Shown piece by piece: positions 25,101-31,462 of a stretch of DNA of 64,000 bases (position 1 is its first letter; the number at the start of each line of letters is the position of its first letter). Source of the stretch: CAYMKL01 sp964390805 (GTDB lineage: Bacteria > Chloroflexota > Anaerolineae > VGOG01); the NCBI GenBank assembly GCA_964390805.1, contig CAYMKL010000014.1:1-64000 (forward strand). The letters are read 5' to 3'. The translations under genes and the position numbers were made by a program. Under the pieces are notes generated by a model. The model ran no database searches and had not been told where the DNA came from. It saw only the letters and a list, made by a program, of their open reading frames with translations.

Positions 25101-25402
25101 CCGTTGCCTCCAGGGTCGCGGCTTTGCTGAACAGGGGTTGGGCCCTGGTCGAGCCCGTCGTGGCCCAGGTTGATCCTGCCCGATGCCGGGCATGCGGTAC
25201 CTGCCAGGAGATCTGTGGGTTCCACGCCGTCAGGGTGCGCGAGAATGGACGGGGTGTCCTGGTAGCTCAGGTGGATGAAGCCGCCTGCCTGGGTTGTGGC
25301 ACCTGCGCCGCTCACTGTCCGTCGGGGGCGATCACGGCAGGCTATTCGACGGATAGGCAAATCGAAGCGATGCTAGTTGAGTTGGTAGGTTGTAGGGGGT
25401 GA
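22139..25402 (+). CDS. HdrA-like / GltD-like fused iron-sulfur flavoprotein
   Basis: 1087 residues. In order: an HdrA-type nucleotide-binding start (GGSIGGLQAALDLANSG); [4Fe-4S] CTACGECVPVCP (113-124); a GltD/NfnL-like module at about 178-640 with CRVCHHPCEDAC-type clusters, VAIVGSGPAGLTAAYFLARD and VLVIGGGNVAIDSATVARR; a Cys-rich motif CLSCGVCSECLECVKVC; an HdrA N-domain-like stretch (GVFVCCCGNEI); and two C-terminal ferredoxin motifs (CRACGTCQEIC, CLGCGTCAAHCP). It lacks the Cys/Sec motif found in the HdrA at 28722. Probably an electron-confurcating or NAD(P)H-linked partner of the Kor ferredoxin pool. The gene carries at least seven repeat insertions, all in frame. Alternative: the GltD part works separately from the Hdr part. 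Confidence 0.8.
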   Translation: MTNPVLILGGSIGGLQAALDLANSGLEVCLVERSPFLCPEPVEGLEGDVATPSHLLASKFLEAVKHPNIQVFTNAEVTPPLHPPQSWGGKAGGRGDFQIELQQHPRYVDMAKCTACGECVPVCPVTIQRPSVVAPQRPSEQRVDAKTLGRFDADRPIYKPDNAVPSIFAIEKREPAPCKVACPAGIHVQGYVALIAQGKSAEALALIREAIPFPGICGRVCHHPCEDACRRAEHDQPIAIQYLKRFVADWEKSNLQPPTSNLQCPISNIQYPTKVAIVGSGPAGLTAAYFLARDGYPVTVFEALPVAGGMMAVGIPAYRLPRDVLQSEIEAIKDLGVEIRTNTVVGPNGDLSLDDLRRDYDAVFVAVGAHGSRKLNVEGEDLAGVLHGVDFLREVNLDPSTGSGRGREVTVGQKVLVIGGGNVAIDSATVARRLGAQQVTILYRRSREEMPANSWEIEEAEEEDVAFQFLTTPTRVLGENGRVTGLECLHMELGEPDESGRRRPMPLPGSEFAVEADTVIVAIGQVLDIGYWILEACPEPGLRVGNWIVADPVTLQTNLEGVFAGGDAVTGPATVIEAIAAGKRAAESIARYLRGEDLATGRRLGRPDISGIEYYTPPVVEPEARVPMPKLSLAERVDFAETNLGFSEREAMAEAERCLSCGVCSECLECVKVCEPGAIDHNAQWERLSLNVAAVILADGRQQQGVYSIKPGDALEASAAAAKVMADLAAYRTFPPVPSFPSLSAPSRIGVFVCCCGNEISSVVDVDVVVGEICRLPGVALAENVPFACHEEGTAAIQQAIVEEDLDRVVLAACSCCSLDQVCDSCTYQRVRCKLQTLNSKLQTGFEFVNIREQCAWVHADEPHRATAKARSIIASAVAKARQDEARARSTVSLDQSVLVIGNGIAGAVCADALQAQGFQVFRSEPPPLTVRGSVGNFTAIMPESGGERELRIGAIVLASEGELDIGNPGVFAYDPEDGCDPQVWGLAVASRVAALLNRGWALVEPVVAQVDPARCRACGTCQEICGFHAVRVRENGRGVLVAQVDEAACLGCGTCAAHCPSGAITAGYSTDRQIEAMLVELVGCRG
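22250..22270 (+). repeat. palindromic element, family 1
   Basis: TGTCCTGAGCCTGTCGAAGG plus one G, in frame and read as CPEPVEG. It sits where HdrA proteins have the residues leading to the CSIC/CSIU motif. Confidence 0.75.
22373..22422 (+). repeat. C-run/G-run palindrome, family 2
   Basis: Core CCCCCCCAAAGCTGGGGGGG (22385-22404). In frame, read as HPPQSWGGKAGG, between the FAD-type domain and the first [4Fe-4S] motif. Confidence 0.7.
22520..22600 (+). repeat. octanucleotide repeat array with perfect 12-bp inverted arms
   Basis: Units AGCGCCCC AGCGTCGT AGCGCCCC AGCGTCCA, then inverse units such as ACGCTTGG. AGCGTCCAAGCG (22545-22556) is the exact inverse complement of 22578-22589. In frame, between the first ferredoxin motif and the GltD-like module. 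Confidence 0.7.
22893..22957 (+). repeat. in-frame heptad array before the GltD-like nucleotide-binding domain
   Basis: About nine units CCAACCT, CCAATGT, CCAATAT in a 7-bp period, read as SNLQPPTSNLQ then ISNIQ. It forms a linker just before VAIVGSGPAG. Confidence 0.75.
23332..23350 (+). repeat. palindromic element, family 1
   Basis: CCCTTCGACAGGCTCAGGG in frame, read as PSTGSG, between GltD-like motifs. Confidence 0.7.
23716..23777 (+). repeat. family 1 element nested in a heptad array
   Basis: TTGGATA TTGGATA TTGGAGG units run into a diverged family 1 copy (23745-23768, CCTGCCCTGAGCCTGG then CCTAAGGG), after which the heptads resume (TTGGAAA TTGG). Read in frame as VLDIGYWILEACPEPGLRVG. 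Confidence 0.65.
24636..24670 (+). repeat. in-frame heptad array in the HdrA-like gene
   Basis: Units CTTCAAA CGCTAAA CTCTAAA CTCCAAA, read as LQTLNSKLQT, after the Cys-rich HdrA-like stretch. Confidence 0.65.
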
Positions 25403-25600
25403 GTACCATCTCTACCTGGCGGAGGAGCTGGGGTATTTGCAAAACGAAGATGCGAAAAGGCTATCGGCGATCAGCGATGAAGCAGCCAAAACCCTGCAGG
25501 GCCTCATCAAATGGTTGGAAAAGCAGCTCCGAGCCGGCAAGCTCACCAAAGACGACCTGAAACGGTGAGCCTACAACCTACCATCTACAACCTACTACCT
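25381..25600 (+). repeat. heptad hairpin arms flanking a four-helix-bundle gene fragment
   Basis: TGGTAGGTTGTAGG (25383-25396) is the perfect 14-bp inverse complement of CCTACAACCTACCA (25570-25583). The left arm supplies the end of the HdrA-like gene. The 173 bp between the arms hold a gene fragment. Confidence 0.7.
25401..25568 (+). pseudogene. C-terminal remnant of a four-helix-bundle (23S rRNA IVP-type) protein
   Basis: An open frame of 55 codons ending at TGA 25566-25568 and reading YLAEELGYLQNEDA, then a helix with LQGLIKWLEKQLRAGKL. This resembles the last two helices of the TIGR02436 four-helix-bundle family, normally about 120 residues; the first half is absent. The break is at the left heptad arm, so the fragment occupies the loop of a heptad hairpin. 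Family recognition is by pattern only. Confidence 0.55.
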
Positions 25601-25616
25601 GCTCAGTGGAGAAGCA

Positions 25617-26006
25617 ATGGCTGAAACGGAACCACGTGTCGTTGTGTTCACTTGTAACTGGAATGCCTACAGCGCGCTGGAGACGGCCGGCTCTAGGCGA
25701 TTGGCTTATCCGGCCAACGTGCGCCCCATCCGGGTGATGTGCCTGGGACGGCTGCATCCGGGCCTCATTCTCAAGGCGTTTGAGTTGGGAGCCGATGGTG
25801 TCTTGCTCCTGGGCTGCCCGCCTGGAGAATGTCACTACGAGTTCGGCAACGAGCGGGTGGAAGAGCTTTTCCAGGAAACCAGCGCCATTGCCCATCTCCT
25901 GGGCATCAAGGACGAGCGGTTGAAGCTGGATTCGGTGGGAGCAGGGGAAGGTGAGGCCTTCGTTCAGAAAGTGGCGGAGTTCTATCGGCAGGTTGTAGGG
26001 TTGTAG
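25617..26006 (+). CDS. MvhD-like (methyl-viologen hydrogenase delta) electron-transfer protein
   Basis: 129 residues. FTCNWNAYSALETAG at the start, RVMCLGRLHPG and LLGCPPGECHYEFGN are the three Cys-bearing motifs of MvhD, which holds a [2Fe-2S] cluster and links a hydrogenase or other donor to HdrA. It stands alone here while a second copy is fused to HdrA at 28722. The last residues (VVGL) and TAG stop are in a heptad array. TGGAGAAG precedes ATG 25617. Confidence 0.88.
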   Translation: MAETEPRVVVFTCNWNAYSALETAGSRRLAYPANVRPIRVMCLGRLHPGLILKAFELGADGVLLLGCPPGECHYEFGNERVEELFQETSAIAHLLGIKDERLKLDSVGAGEGEAFVQKVAEFYRQVVGL

Positions 26007-26050
26007 CAAGTAGTTGTAGCTATTTACTACAACCTACCATCTACCTACTG
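25990..26050 (+). repeat. heptad hairpin after the MvhD-like gene
   Basis: Left units GGTTGTA GGGTTGTAG and right units CTACAACC TACCATC TACCTAC, inverse complements. The left arm contains the MvhD TAG stop, and the right arm runs up to the next gene's ribosome site. Confidence 0.75.
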
Positions 26051-26057
26051 GAGAACC

Positions 26058-27236
26058 ATGGAAGCCATTAAGCACATCATCAACAACACCAAAGCCTATT
26101 ATTGCCTGGAGTGCGGCAAGTGCACTGCGATTTGTCCCATCTCGCGCCGGGAAGCTACCTACTCGCCTCGCCTGACGGTGGAGAGGGCCTTGTGGGGCGA
26201 AGGAGAGGAGCTATTGACCGATGCGCTGCTCTGGTCTTGCCTCACTTGCCAGCAATGCTCGACGCGCTGCCCCTCGGCTGTTCATTACGTGGAGTTCATC
26301 CGTGACATGCGAGCTTTGGCGCGCGGGGAGGGTGAGGAGGGGCTCTGTTCGCACGGCGAAGCGATCCAGACCTGGATGCGGATGATGGCTTCGCCCGAGT
26401 TGAAGCAAAACCGCTTGGAGTGGCTCGATGAGGATCTAAAGGTTTCTGCCGACTCCGACACCGTCTACTTCGTCGGCTGCCTGCCGTATTACGACGTTCT
26501 TTTCAACAAGATCGGCGCCCAGGGTGTGGAGATTGCCCAAAGCGCCGTCAGGGTGCTCAACCGATTGGGCATCAAGCCCATCATCTTGGAGAACGAGCGC
26601 TGCTGCGGCCACGACCTTCTGTGGGAGGGCGATGTCGCCAACTTCCGCAATCTGGCCGAACCGAACATCGCGATGCTCCAGGCGACAGGGGCCAAGCGCA
26701 TCGTCACCACCTGCCCCGAGTGCGCTCGCACACTAAAGGTTGACTACCCCGCCCACGTAGGCGACCTGGGGATGGAGGTAGTGCACATTTCACAGCTTCT
26801 GGCGGATTGGAAGTTTGAAGTTGGAACTTCCCCCCCAAAGCCTGCCCTGAGCAAGGTCGAAGGGTTGGGGGGGATTGAGGGGGGGCTTAAAGTCACCTAT
26901 CACGATCCCTGTCGCCTGGGGCGGCACCTGGGCGTATACGAGGAACCGCGCCAGGTCATGAGTGTCCTGGGCCTGGAGTTGGTAGAGATGGAGCACAGCG
27001 GCAAGAACGCCCTGTGCTGCGGCACCAGTTGTTGGACCAATTGCGGGGCCGTCAACAAGCAGATCCAGGTGGACCGCCTGCGTGAAGCCCAGGCCACCGG
27101 TGCCGAGTTATTGGTTACTGCCTGCGCCAAGTGCCAGATCCATTTCAAATGCGCTCTGGACGATGCAAGAGTCAGTAACGAGATAGGGATTGAGATACGC
27201 GATTTGGTCACTTTGGTGGACGAAGCATTGGCTTAG
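26058..27236 (+). CDS. HdrC-HdrB fusion, heterodisulfide-reductase-like iron-sulfur protein
   Basis: 392 residues. An HdrC-like N-terminus with CLECGKCTAICP (about 16-27) and CLTCQQCSTRCP (about 61-72) is followed by an HdrB-like part with two CCG domains: CCGHDLLWEGD (near 182) and CCGTSCWTNCG (near 320). In HdrB these Cys hold the non-cubane [4Fe-4S] clusters that reduce disulfides. Methanogens have separate genes; fusions (HdrD-like) occur in bacteria. The physiological disulfide is unknown. A stack of three repeat families is inserted in frame at 26808-26887, in the linker between the CCG domains. Confidence 0.88.
   Translation: MEAIKHIINNTKAYYCLECGKCTAICPISRREATYSPRLTVERALWGEGEELLTDALLWSCLTCQQCSTRCPSAVHYVEFIRDMRALARGEGEEGLCSHGEAIQTWMRMMASPELKQNRLEWLDEDLKVSADSDTVYFVGCLPYYDVLFNKIGAQGVEIAQSAVRVLNRLGIKPIILENERCCGHDLLWEGDVANFRNLAEPNIAMLQATGAKRIVTTCPECARTLKVDYPAHVGDLGMEVVHISQLLADWKFEVGTSPPKPALSKVEGLGGIEGGLKVTYHDPCRLGRHLGVYEEPRQVMSVLGLELVEMEHSGKNALCCGTSCWTNCGAVNKQIQVDRLREAQATGAELLVTACAKCQIHFKCALDDARVSNEIGIEIRDLVTLVDEALA
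26808..26887 (+). repeat. nested stack: heptads, then family 2 palindrome carrying a family 1 element in its loop
   Basis: Heptads TTGGAAG TTTGAAG TTGGAAC lead into CCCCCCCAA (26830-26838), which is the perfect inverse of TTGGGGGGG (26865-26873). Between them lies family 1 element 26841-26863 (CCTGCCCTGAGCAAGG then TCGAAGG). All in frame (SPPKPALSKVEGLGG). Confidence 0.8.
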
Positions 27237-27237
27237 T

Positions 27238-27313
27238 TTGGAAGTTGGACGTTGGAAGTTGGATGCTGGATGTTGGCCTTCAAATCTCTGACTTCCAACC
27301 TCTAATCTCCAAC
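27238..27313 (+). repeat. heptad hairpin between the HdrCB and dehydrogenase genes
   Basis: Left units GGAAGTT GGACGTT GGAAGTT GGATGCT and right units GACTTCC AACCTCT AATCTCC AAC. The arms are inverse complements. It starts right after the HdrCB TAG and ends at the GGAGGAGG ribosome site. Confidence 0.75.
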
Positions 27314-27325
27314 AAGGAGGAGGAA

Positions 27326-28666
27326 ATGGTTGAGAGAAAGATCGTGGTCATCGGTATGGGCTATGTGGGCATTCCTTGCGCAGTACTCTTGGCCGATGTG
27401 CCCGGCCACCAGGTGATAGGAGTGCAACGTCGCTCCGAGCGCTCCGGATGGAAGATTGATGTCTTGAATCAGGGCAAAAGCCCCTTTGAAGGAGACGAGC
27501 CAGGGCTGGCCGAGCTGATCGCCCGGGTGGTGGAAAAGGGAACGTTCCGAGTGACAGACGACATTTCGGTCTGTAAGGACGCCGACGTCATCTTGATTGA
27601 CGTGCAGACGCCGACCGATACCCGCAGGGTCCCTCAATATCGCTCCCTGCGCGAGGTCAGCACCAGCGTAGGCCAGTACATGCAGAAGGGCACTCTGGTG
27701 ACTATTGAATCAACAGTCGCGCCCGGTACGACGCAGAACATCGTGCAGCCCATCCTGGAAGAGACCTCCGGACTGAAAGCGGGTCAGGACTTCTACCTGG
27801 CTTTTTCCTACGAGCGGGTGATGCCGGGCAAGCTTCTGGAATTCATGGTGGATTTCCCTCGCGTGGTGGGGGGCATTGATGCCAAGAGCACGGAGTTGGC
27901 AGTGGAGCTGTACAGCACCATTGTCCGGCAGGAGATCACGGCCACCGACGTCCTCACCGCCGAGCTGGCCAAGACGGTGGAAAACGCCTATCGGGACGTC
28001 AACATCGCTTTCGCCAACGAAATAGCGCTGATCTGTGAGAGCCTGGGAGTGGACGTCTACGAGATGCGGGGGCTGATCAACGCCCGCCCGGACCGCTACA
28101 TGCACATTCCAGGAGCCGGCGTGGGCGGACATTGCCTGCCCAAAGACACCTATTTGCTGCGCTTTGGGGTGAAGGAATACGGCTCCCGCGACGTGGACAC
28201 GGCGATGATCACCCTGGCCCGCCGTATCAACGACGCCATGCCGGATCAGATGGCTCGTCTGGTGGAGGAGGCGCTGACTGGGGTAGGCAGGGAGGTCAAG
28301 GGATCGCGGGTGGCCGTCTTGGGGCTCGCCTACCTGGAGGATTCGGACGATGTCCGCAACACCCCGGCTGAACCGCTGATCAATACCTTGCGGGCCAGAG
28401 GTGCCTGGGTCATGGCTCACGATCCCTTTGTCTGGGGCTACCAGGGCAAGGAGCTGACCCGTGATCTGGATGAAGCTCTGCGCGGAGCCGACTGTCTGGC
28501 CCTGGTCACCAAACACCAGATGTACTTTGGGTTGGATCTGGAGCGCGTGAAGGGATTAATGCGCACGCCGGTCATCGTTGATGGACGCAACGTCTTTGAC
28601 GCAACAACGTGCCGGGAAGCGGGGTTTGTTTATCGGGGAATTGGGAAGGGGATGCATGAAACGTGA
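27326..28666 (+). CDS. UDP-N-acetyl-D-mannosamine/UDP-sugar dehydrogenase
   Basis: 446 residues from ATG 27326, chosen because GGAGGAGG precedes it and the upstream open frame is only heptad repeat. N-terminal NAD motif GMGYVGIPCAVLLADVPGH; central region with TIESTVAPGTT; catalytic loop GAGVGGHCLPKDTYLL with the active Cys; C-terminal domain with LGLAYLEDSDDVRNTPAEPL. It oxidises a nucleotide sugar to its uronate for surface polysaccharide (WecC/Ugd family; the HCLPKD loop favours WecC-like). It sits between two Hdr genes, a place with no obvious metabolic link. The last residues (HET) and stop are heptad-encoded. Confidence 0.88.
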   Translation: MVERKIVVIGMGYVGIPCAVLLADVPGHQVIGVQRRSERSGWKIDVLNQGKSPFEGDEPGLAELIARVVEKGTFRVTDDISVCKDADVILIDVQTPTDTRRVPQYRSLREVSTSVGQYMQKGTLVTIESTVAPGTTQNIVQPILEETSGLKAGQDFYLAFSYERVMPGKLLEFMVDFPRVVGGIDAKSTELAVELYSTIVRQEITATDVLTAELAKTVENAYRDVNIAFANEIALICESLGVDVYEMRGLINARPDRYMHIPGAGVGGHCLPKDTYLLRFGVKEYGSRDVDTAMITLARRINDAMPDQMARLVEEALTGVGREVKGSRVAVLGLAYLEDSDDVRNTPAEPLINTLRARGAWVMAHDPFVWGYQGKELTRDLDEALRGADCLALVTKHQMYFGLDLERVKGLMRTPVIVDGRNVFDATTCREAGFVYRGIGKGMHET

Positions 28667-28710
28667 AACGTGAAACGTGAAGCGTGAGGACCACGTTTTA
28701 CGTTTTCGAC
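28657..28710 (+). repeat. heptad hairpin between the dehydrogenase gene and hdrA
   Basis: Left units GAAACGT x3 then GAAGCGT; right units ACGTTTT ACGTTTT. Inverse arms. The dehydrogenase TGA is in the left arm. The same unit type recurs at 56092-56151. Confidence 0.78.
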
Positions 28711-28721
28711 GGGAGGTGCAA

Positions 28722-31343
28722 ATGGCTAAGCAAGACCTGCGCATCGGCGTTTTCGTCTGCGACTGTGGGCTCAACATCGCTGGGAGCGTGGACACCGAGG
28801 CGGTGCGGGAGTACGCCGACACGCTGCCCGACGTGGTGGTGGCGGTTGGCAACAAGTACACCTGCGCCGACCCCGGCCAGCAGGAGATCAAGCGCCACGT
28901 GGTGGAACACAGGCTCAACCGGGTGGTGGTGGCCTCTTGTTCGCCCCGCCTGCATGAGCCAACCTTCCGCAACTGCATTCAGGAGGTGGGCCTCAATCCC
29001 TATCTCATGGAAATGGCCAACATTCGGGAGCACTGCTCCTGGGTGCATCTCCACGACAGGCAGGCGGCCACCCGCAAGGCCGAGGACATCGTGCGCGCGG
29101 CGGTGGCGCGGACCCGCTGGCTCCTTCCCCAGATCGAGGAACAGTTGCCCGTGACCGACGCAGTGCTGGTCATCGGCGGGGGTGTGGCTGGCATCCAGGC
29201 CTCTCTCGACCTGGCCGACGCCGGCCATCAGGTCTATCTCGTAGAAAAGGAGCCCTCCATCGGTGGGATCATGGCCAAACTGGACAAGACCTATCCCACT
29301 ATGGACTGTAGTATATGAATACTGGGCCCCAAGATGATGGATGTCGGTCGGCATCCCAAGATCGAACTTTTAGCTTATAGCGAGGTGGAGGACATCTCTG
29401 GCTACGTGGGCAACTTCAAGATCAGAGTGCGCAGGAAAGCCCGCTACGTGGACGAGAGTGAGTGCACCGCCTGCGGCGACTGCGTCCCGGTCTGCCCGGT
29501 GGTCAAGCCCGACGAGTTCCAGACGGGCCTCTCCAGCCGCCGAGCCGTCTACATCCCCTTCCCCCAGGCTGTGCCTTCTTCGTATATCATCAACATCCAG
29601 GAATGTCTGGGCGATAACCCCATTGCCTGCGGCAAGTGCATGGAGGCTTGCGACAAGAAGTGCATTGATTTCGACATGCAGGATGGGATCGTCGAATTCC
29701 AGGCAGGGACCGTCATCGTAGCTACGGGGATGGAAGCCTACGACCCCACAGAGATGGATGAGTACGGCTATACTCGCTACGAGAACGTCATCACCAGCCT
29801 GGAGTTCGAGCGGCTGATCTCTGCCGGCGGTCCCACCGAAGGCCATTTAGTCCGCCCCACCGATCGGCGGACGCCCCAGCGCATCGGCTTCGTGCAGTGC
29901 GTCGGCTCCCGCTCCCAGGCTCGTACTGAGCCCGGTCGAAGTAATGGGCGGGGCAATCCCTACTGCTCCAACATTTGTTGCATGAACACCGTCAAAGACA
30001 GCCTCCTGCTCAAAGACCACTACCCAGACACCGACATCACCGTTTTCTACATGGACATGCGGGCTTTTGGCAAGGGCTTTGAAGACCTCTACATGCGCTC
30101 CAAAGCGGCGGGGGTCAGGTACATCAGGGGCTTGCCGGGCGAGGTGACGGAGGATGCCGAAACGCGCAACCTGCGGGTCTGGGTGGAGAATACCAGCGCG
30201 CGGCGGCTGGAGGAACACGAGTTGGACATGCTGGTGCTCTCCATCGGCGCCGTGCCCCGCCAAGACAGCGAGGTGGTCAAGCAACTCCTCACCCTCTCCC
30301 GCACCTCCGATGGCTTCTTCATGGAGTCGCATCCCAAGCTGAAGCCAGTGGACGCGCCGACGAAGGGCGTCTTCCTGGCCGGCTGTGCCGAATCGCCCAA
30401 GGACATCAAAGACTCAGTTACCCAGGCCTCTGCCGCCGCCTCTCGCGCCGAGATCCTGTTGAGTGCTCCCACCATCAAAGTGGAGGCCATCACCGCCGTT
30501 GTTGACGAAGCGCTGTGCAAGGCCTGCGGACTGTGTGCCCCGGTTTGTCCTTATGGCGCTATCACCTGGGAGAAGAAGCAGACGGCCCACGTGATCTCGG
30601 CCGCCTGTGCTGGGTGCGGCACTTGCGCCGCCGAATGTCAATATGAGGCCATCACCATGCGCCACTTCTCCGACCAGGCCATCTACGCCATGATAGATGC
30701 CATGCTCTCCCCCTTCATCCCCCCCAAAGTTGGGGGGGAAAGAGGGGGGGCGGCCAAGCCGCCCATCGTGGCTTTTGCCTGCAACTGGTGCTCGTATGCG
30801 GGAGCGGACACGGCGGGGGTGGGGCGCATGGAATACCCGCCCAATGCTCGCCTGATCCGCACCATGTGCTCCGGGCGAGTTGATCCTGAGTTTGTGTGGT
30901 ACGCCTTCCGGAAAGGAGCGCCAGTGGTGCTGGTCTCCGGCTGTCACTACGCCGATTGCCACTACATCAACGCCAACCGCCAGACCGTGCGCCGTGTTGA
31001 CGCCTTGTGGGAGGGCCTGGAGAAGCGGGGTGTGCGTCCTGAGCGCTTGCAGTTGGACTGGGTCAGCGCCGCCGAGGGGCAGAAGTGGGCCAAAGTGATG
31101 CAGGATCTGGACGAGCTGTGGGCGGGGGTCACAGCCGAGGAAATGGAGCAGACTCGCCAGGCGTTGAAAGAGGCCAAGACGCCCATTCGTGGCTCCCTCG
31201 ACCGGCTAAAGAAACCGACGGCGGCCACGATGGTTTGTGTGCGCTGCGGCAACAAGTGGGATGTCACCTACGATCCTGCTGTGGACGAGGAGCGTATGTG
31301 CTCGAAGTGTCGGAGCAACAGCGTGCGGGTGTTGATCGTGTAA
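28722..31343 (+). CDS. hdrA: HdrA-MvhD fusion, predicted selenoprotein (in-frame UGA = Sec199)
   Basis: 873 residues counting Sec. GGGAGGTG lies ahead of ATG 28722. In order: N-domain with CDCG (11-14); FAD domain GGGVAGIQASLDLADAG; the motif DCSI-UGA-ILGPKMMDVGRHP, where HdrA proteins have Cys or Sec at the UGA position (29316-29318); [4Fe-4S] CTACGDCVPVCP (247-258) and CGKCMEACDKKC; two ferredoxin motifs CKACGLCAPVCP and CAGCGTCAAECQ; a fused MvhD domain (ACNWCSYAGADTAG, about 682-800); and a C-terminal zinc-ribbon-like part (CVRCGNKW, MCSKC). HdrA is the flavin bifurcation site. Both halves lie in one frame, so a frameshift is not needed. A family 2 element sits at the HdrA/MvhD junction. 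Confidence 0.88.
29316..29356 (+). promoter_or_regulatory. in-frame UGA and SECIS-like hairpin in hdrA
   Basis: UGA 29316-29318. GGATGTC (29339-29345) pairs with GGCATCC (29350-29356), including one G-U pair, around the tetraloop GGUC (29346-29349). The loop lies 27 nt after the UGA and starts with GG, as in bacterial SECIS elements (E. coli fdhF has GGUCU in its apical loop). Confidence 0.7.
29924..29943 (+). repeat. palindromic element, family 1, diverged
   Basis: TACTGAGCCCGGTCGAAGTA in frame in hdrA, read as TEPGRS. HdrA relatives usually go straight from CVGSR to GNPYCS; here about ten residues intervene. Confidence 0.6.
30708..30750 (+). repeat. C-run/G-run palindrome, family 2, at the HdrA/MvhD junction
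   Basis: Core CCCCCCCAAAGTTGGGGGGG (30719-30738) in frame, read as FIPPKVGGERGG. It forms the linker between the HdrA ferredoxin part and the MvhD domain. Confidence 0.75.
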
Positions 31344-31376
31344 TCCAGCAGAGATAGCTGACAATTGATAATAGCG

Positions 31377-31411
31377 AAAGCCCCTCGGTTGTCATTTTAC
31401 CGAGGGGCTTT
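31377..31411. terminator. bidirectional intrinsic terminator
   Basis: AAAGCCCCTCGGT (31377-31389) is the perfect inverse complement of ACCGAGGGGCTTT (31399-31411), with a 9-nt loop and T-tracts on both strands. It lies between the convergent hdrA gene and the giant surface-protein operon and should end both. Confidence 0.85.
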
Positions 31412-31462
31412 ACACTTGGCAGTCGCGTCAGAAAGAACCTATTCGTTGTGACACTCGAAGGC

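Noticed and set aside
25401..25568. Complete small gene after the HdrA-like gene
   Set aside because: No start codon or ribosome site; the family's first half is absent, so I list it as a remnant.
27245..27325. Upstream start of the nucleotide-sugar dehydrogenase
   Set aside because: The added residues come from a heptad array, and GGAGGAGG marks ATG 27326.
20607..28710. CRISPR array made of the short repeats
   Set aside because: Units are 7 bp with no unique spacers, and there are no cas genes.
29319..29334. hdrA as two separate genes, with a new start at 29334
   Set aside because: Both parts are in the same frame, the break falls exactly on the HdrA Cys/Sec position, and the ATG at 29334 has no ribosome site and lies inside a conserved motif.
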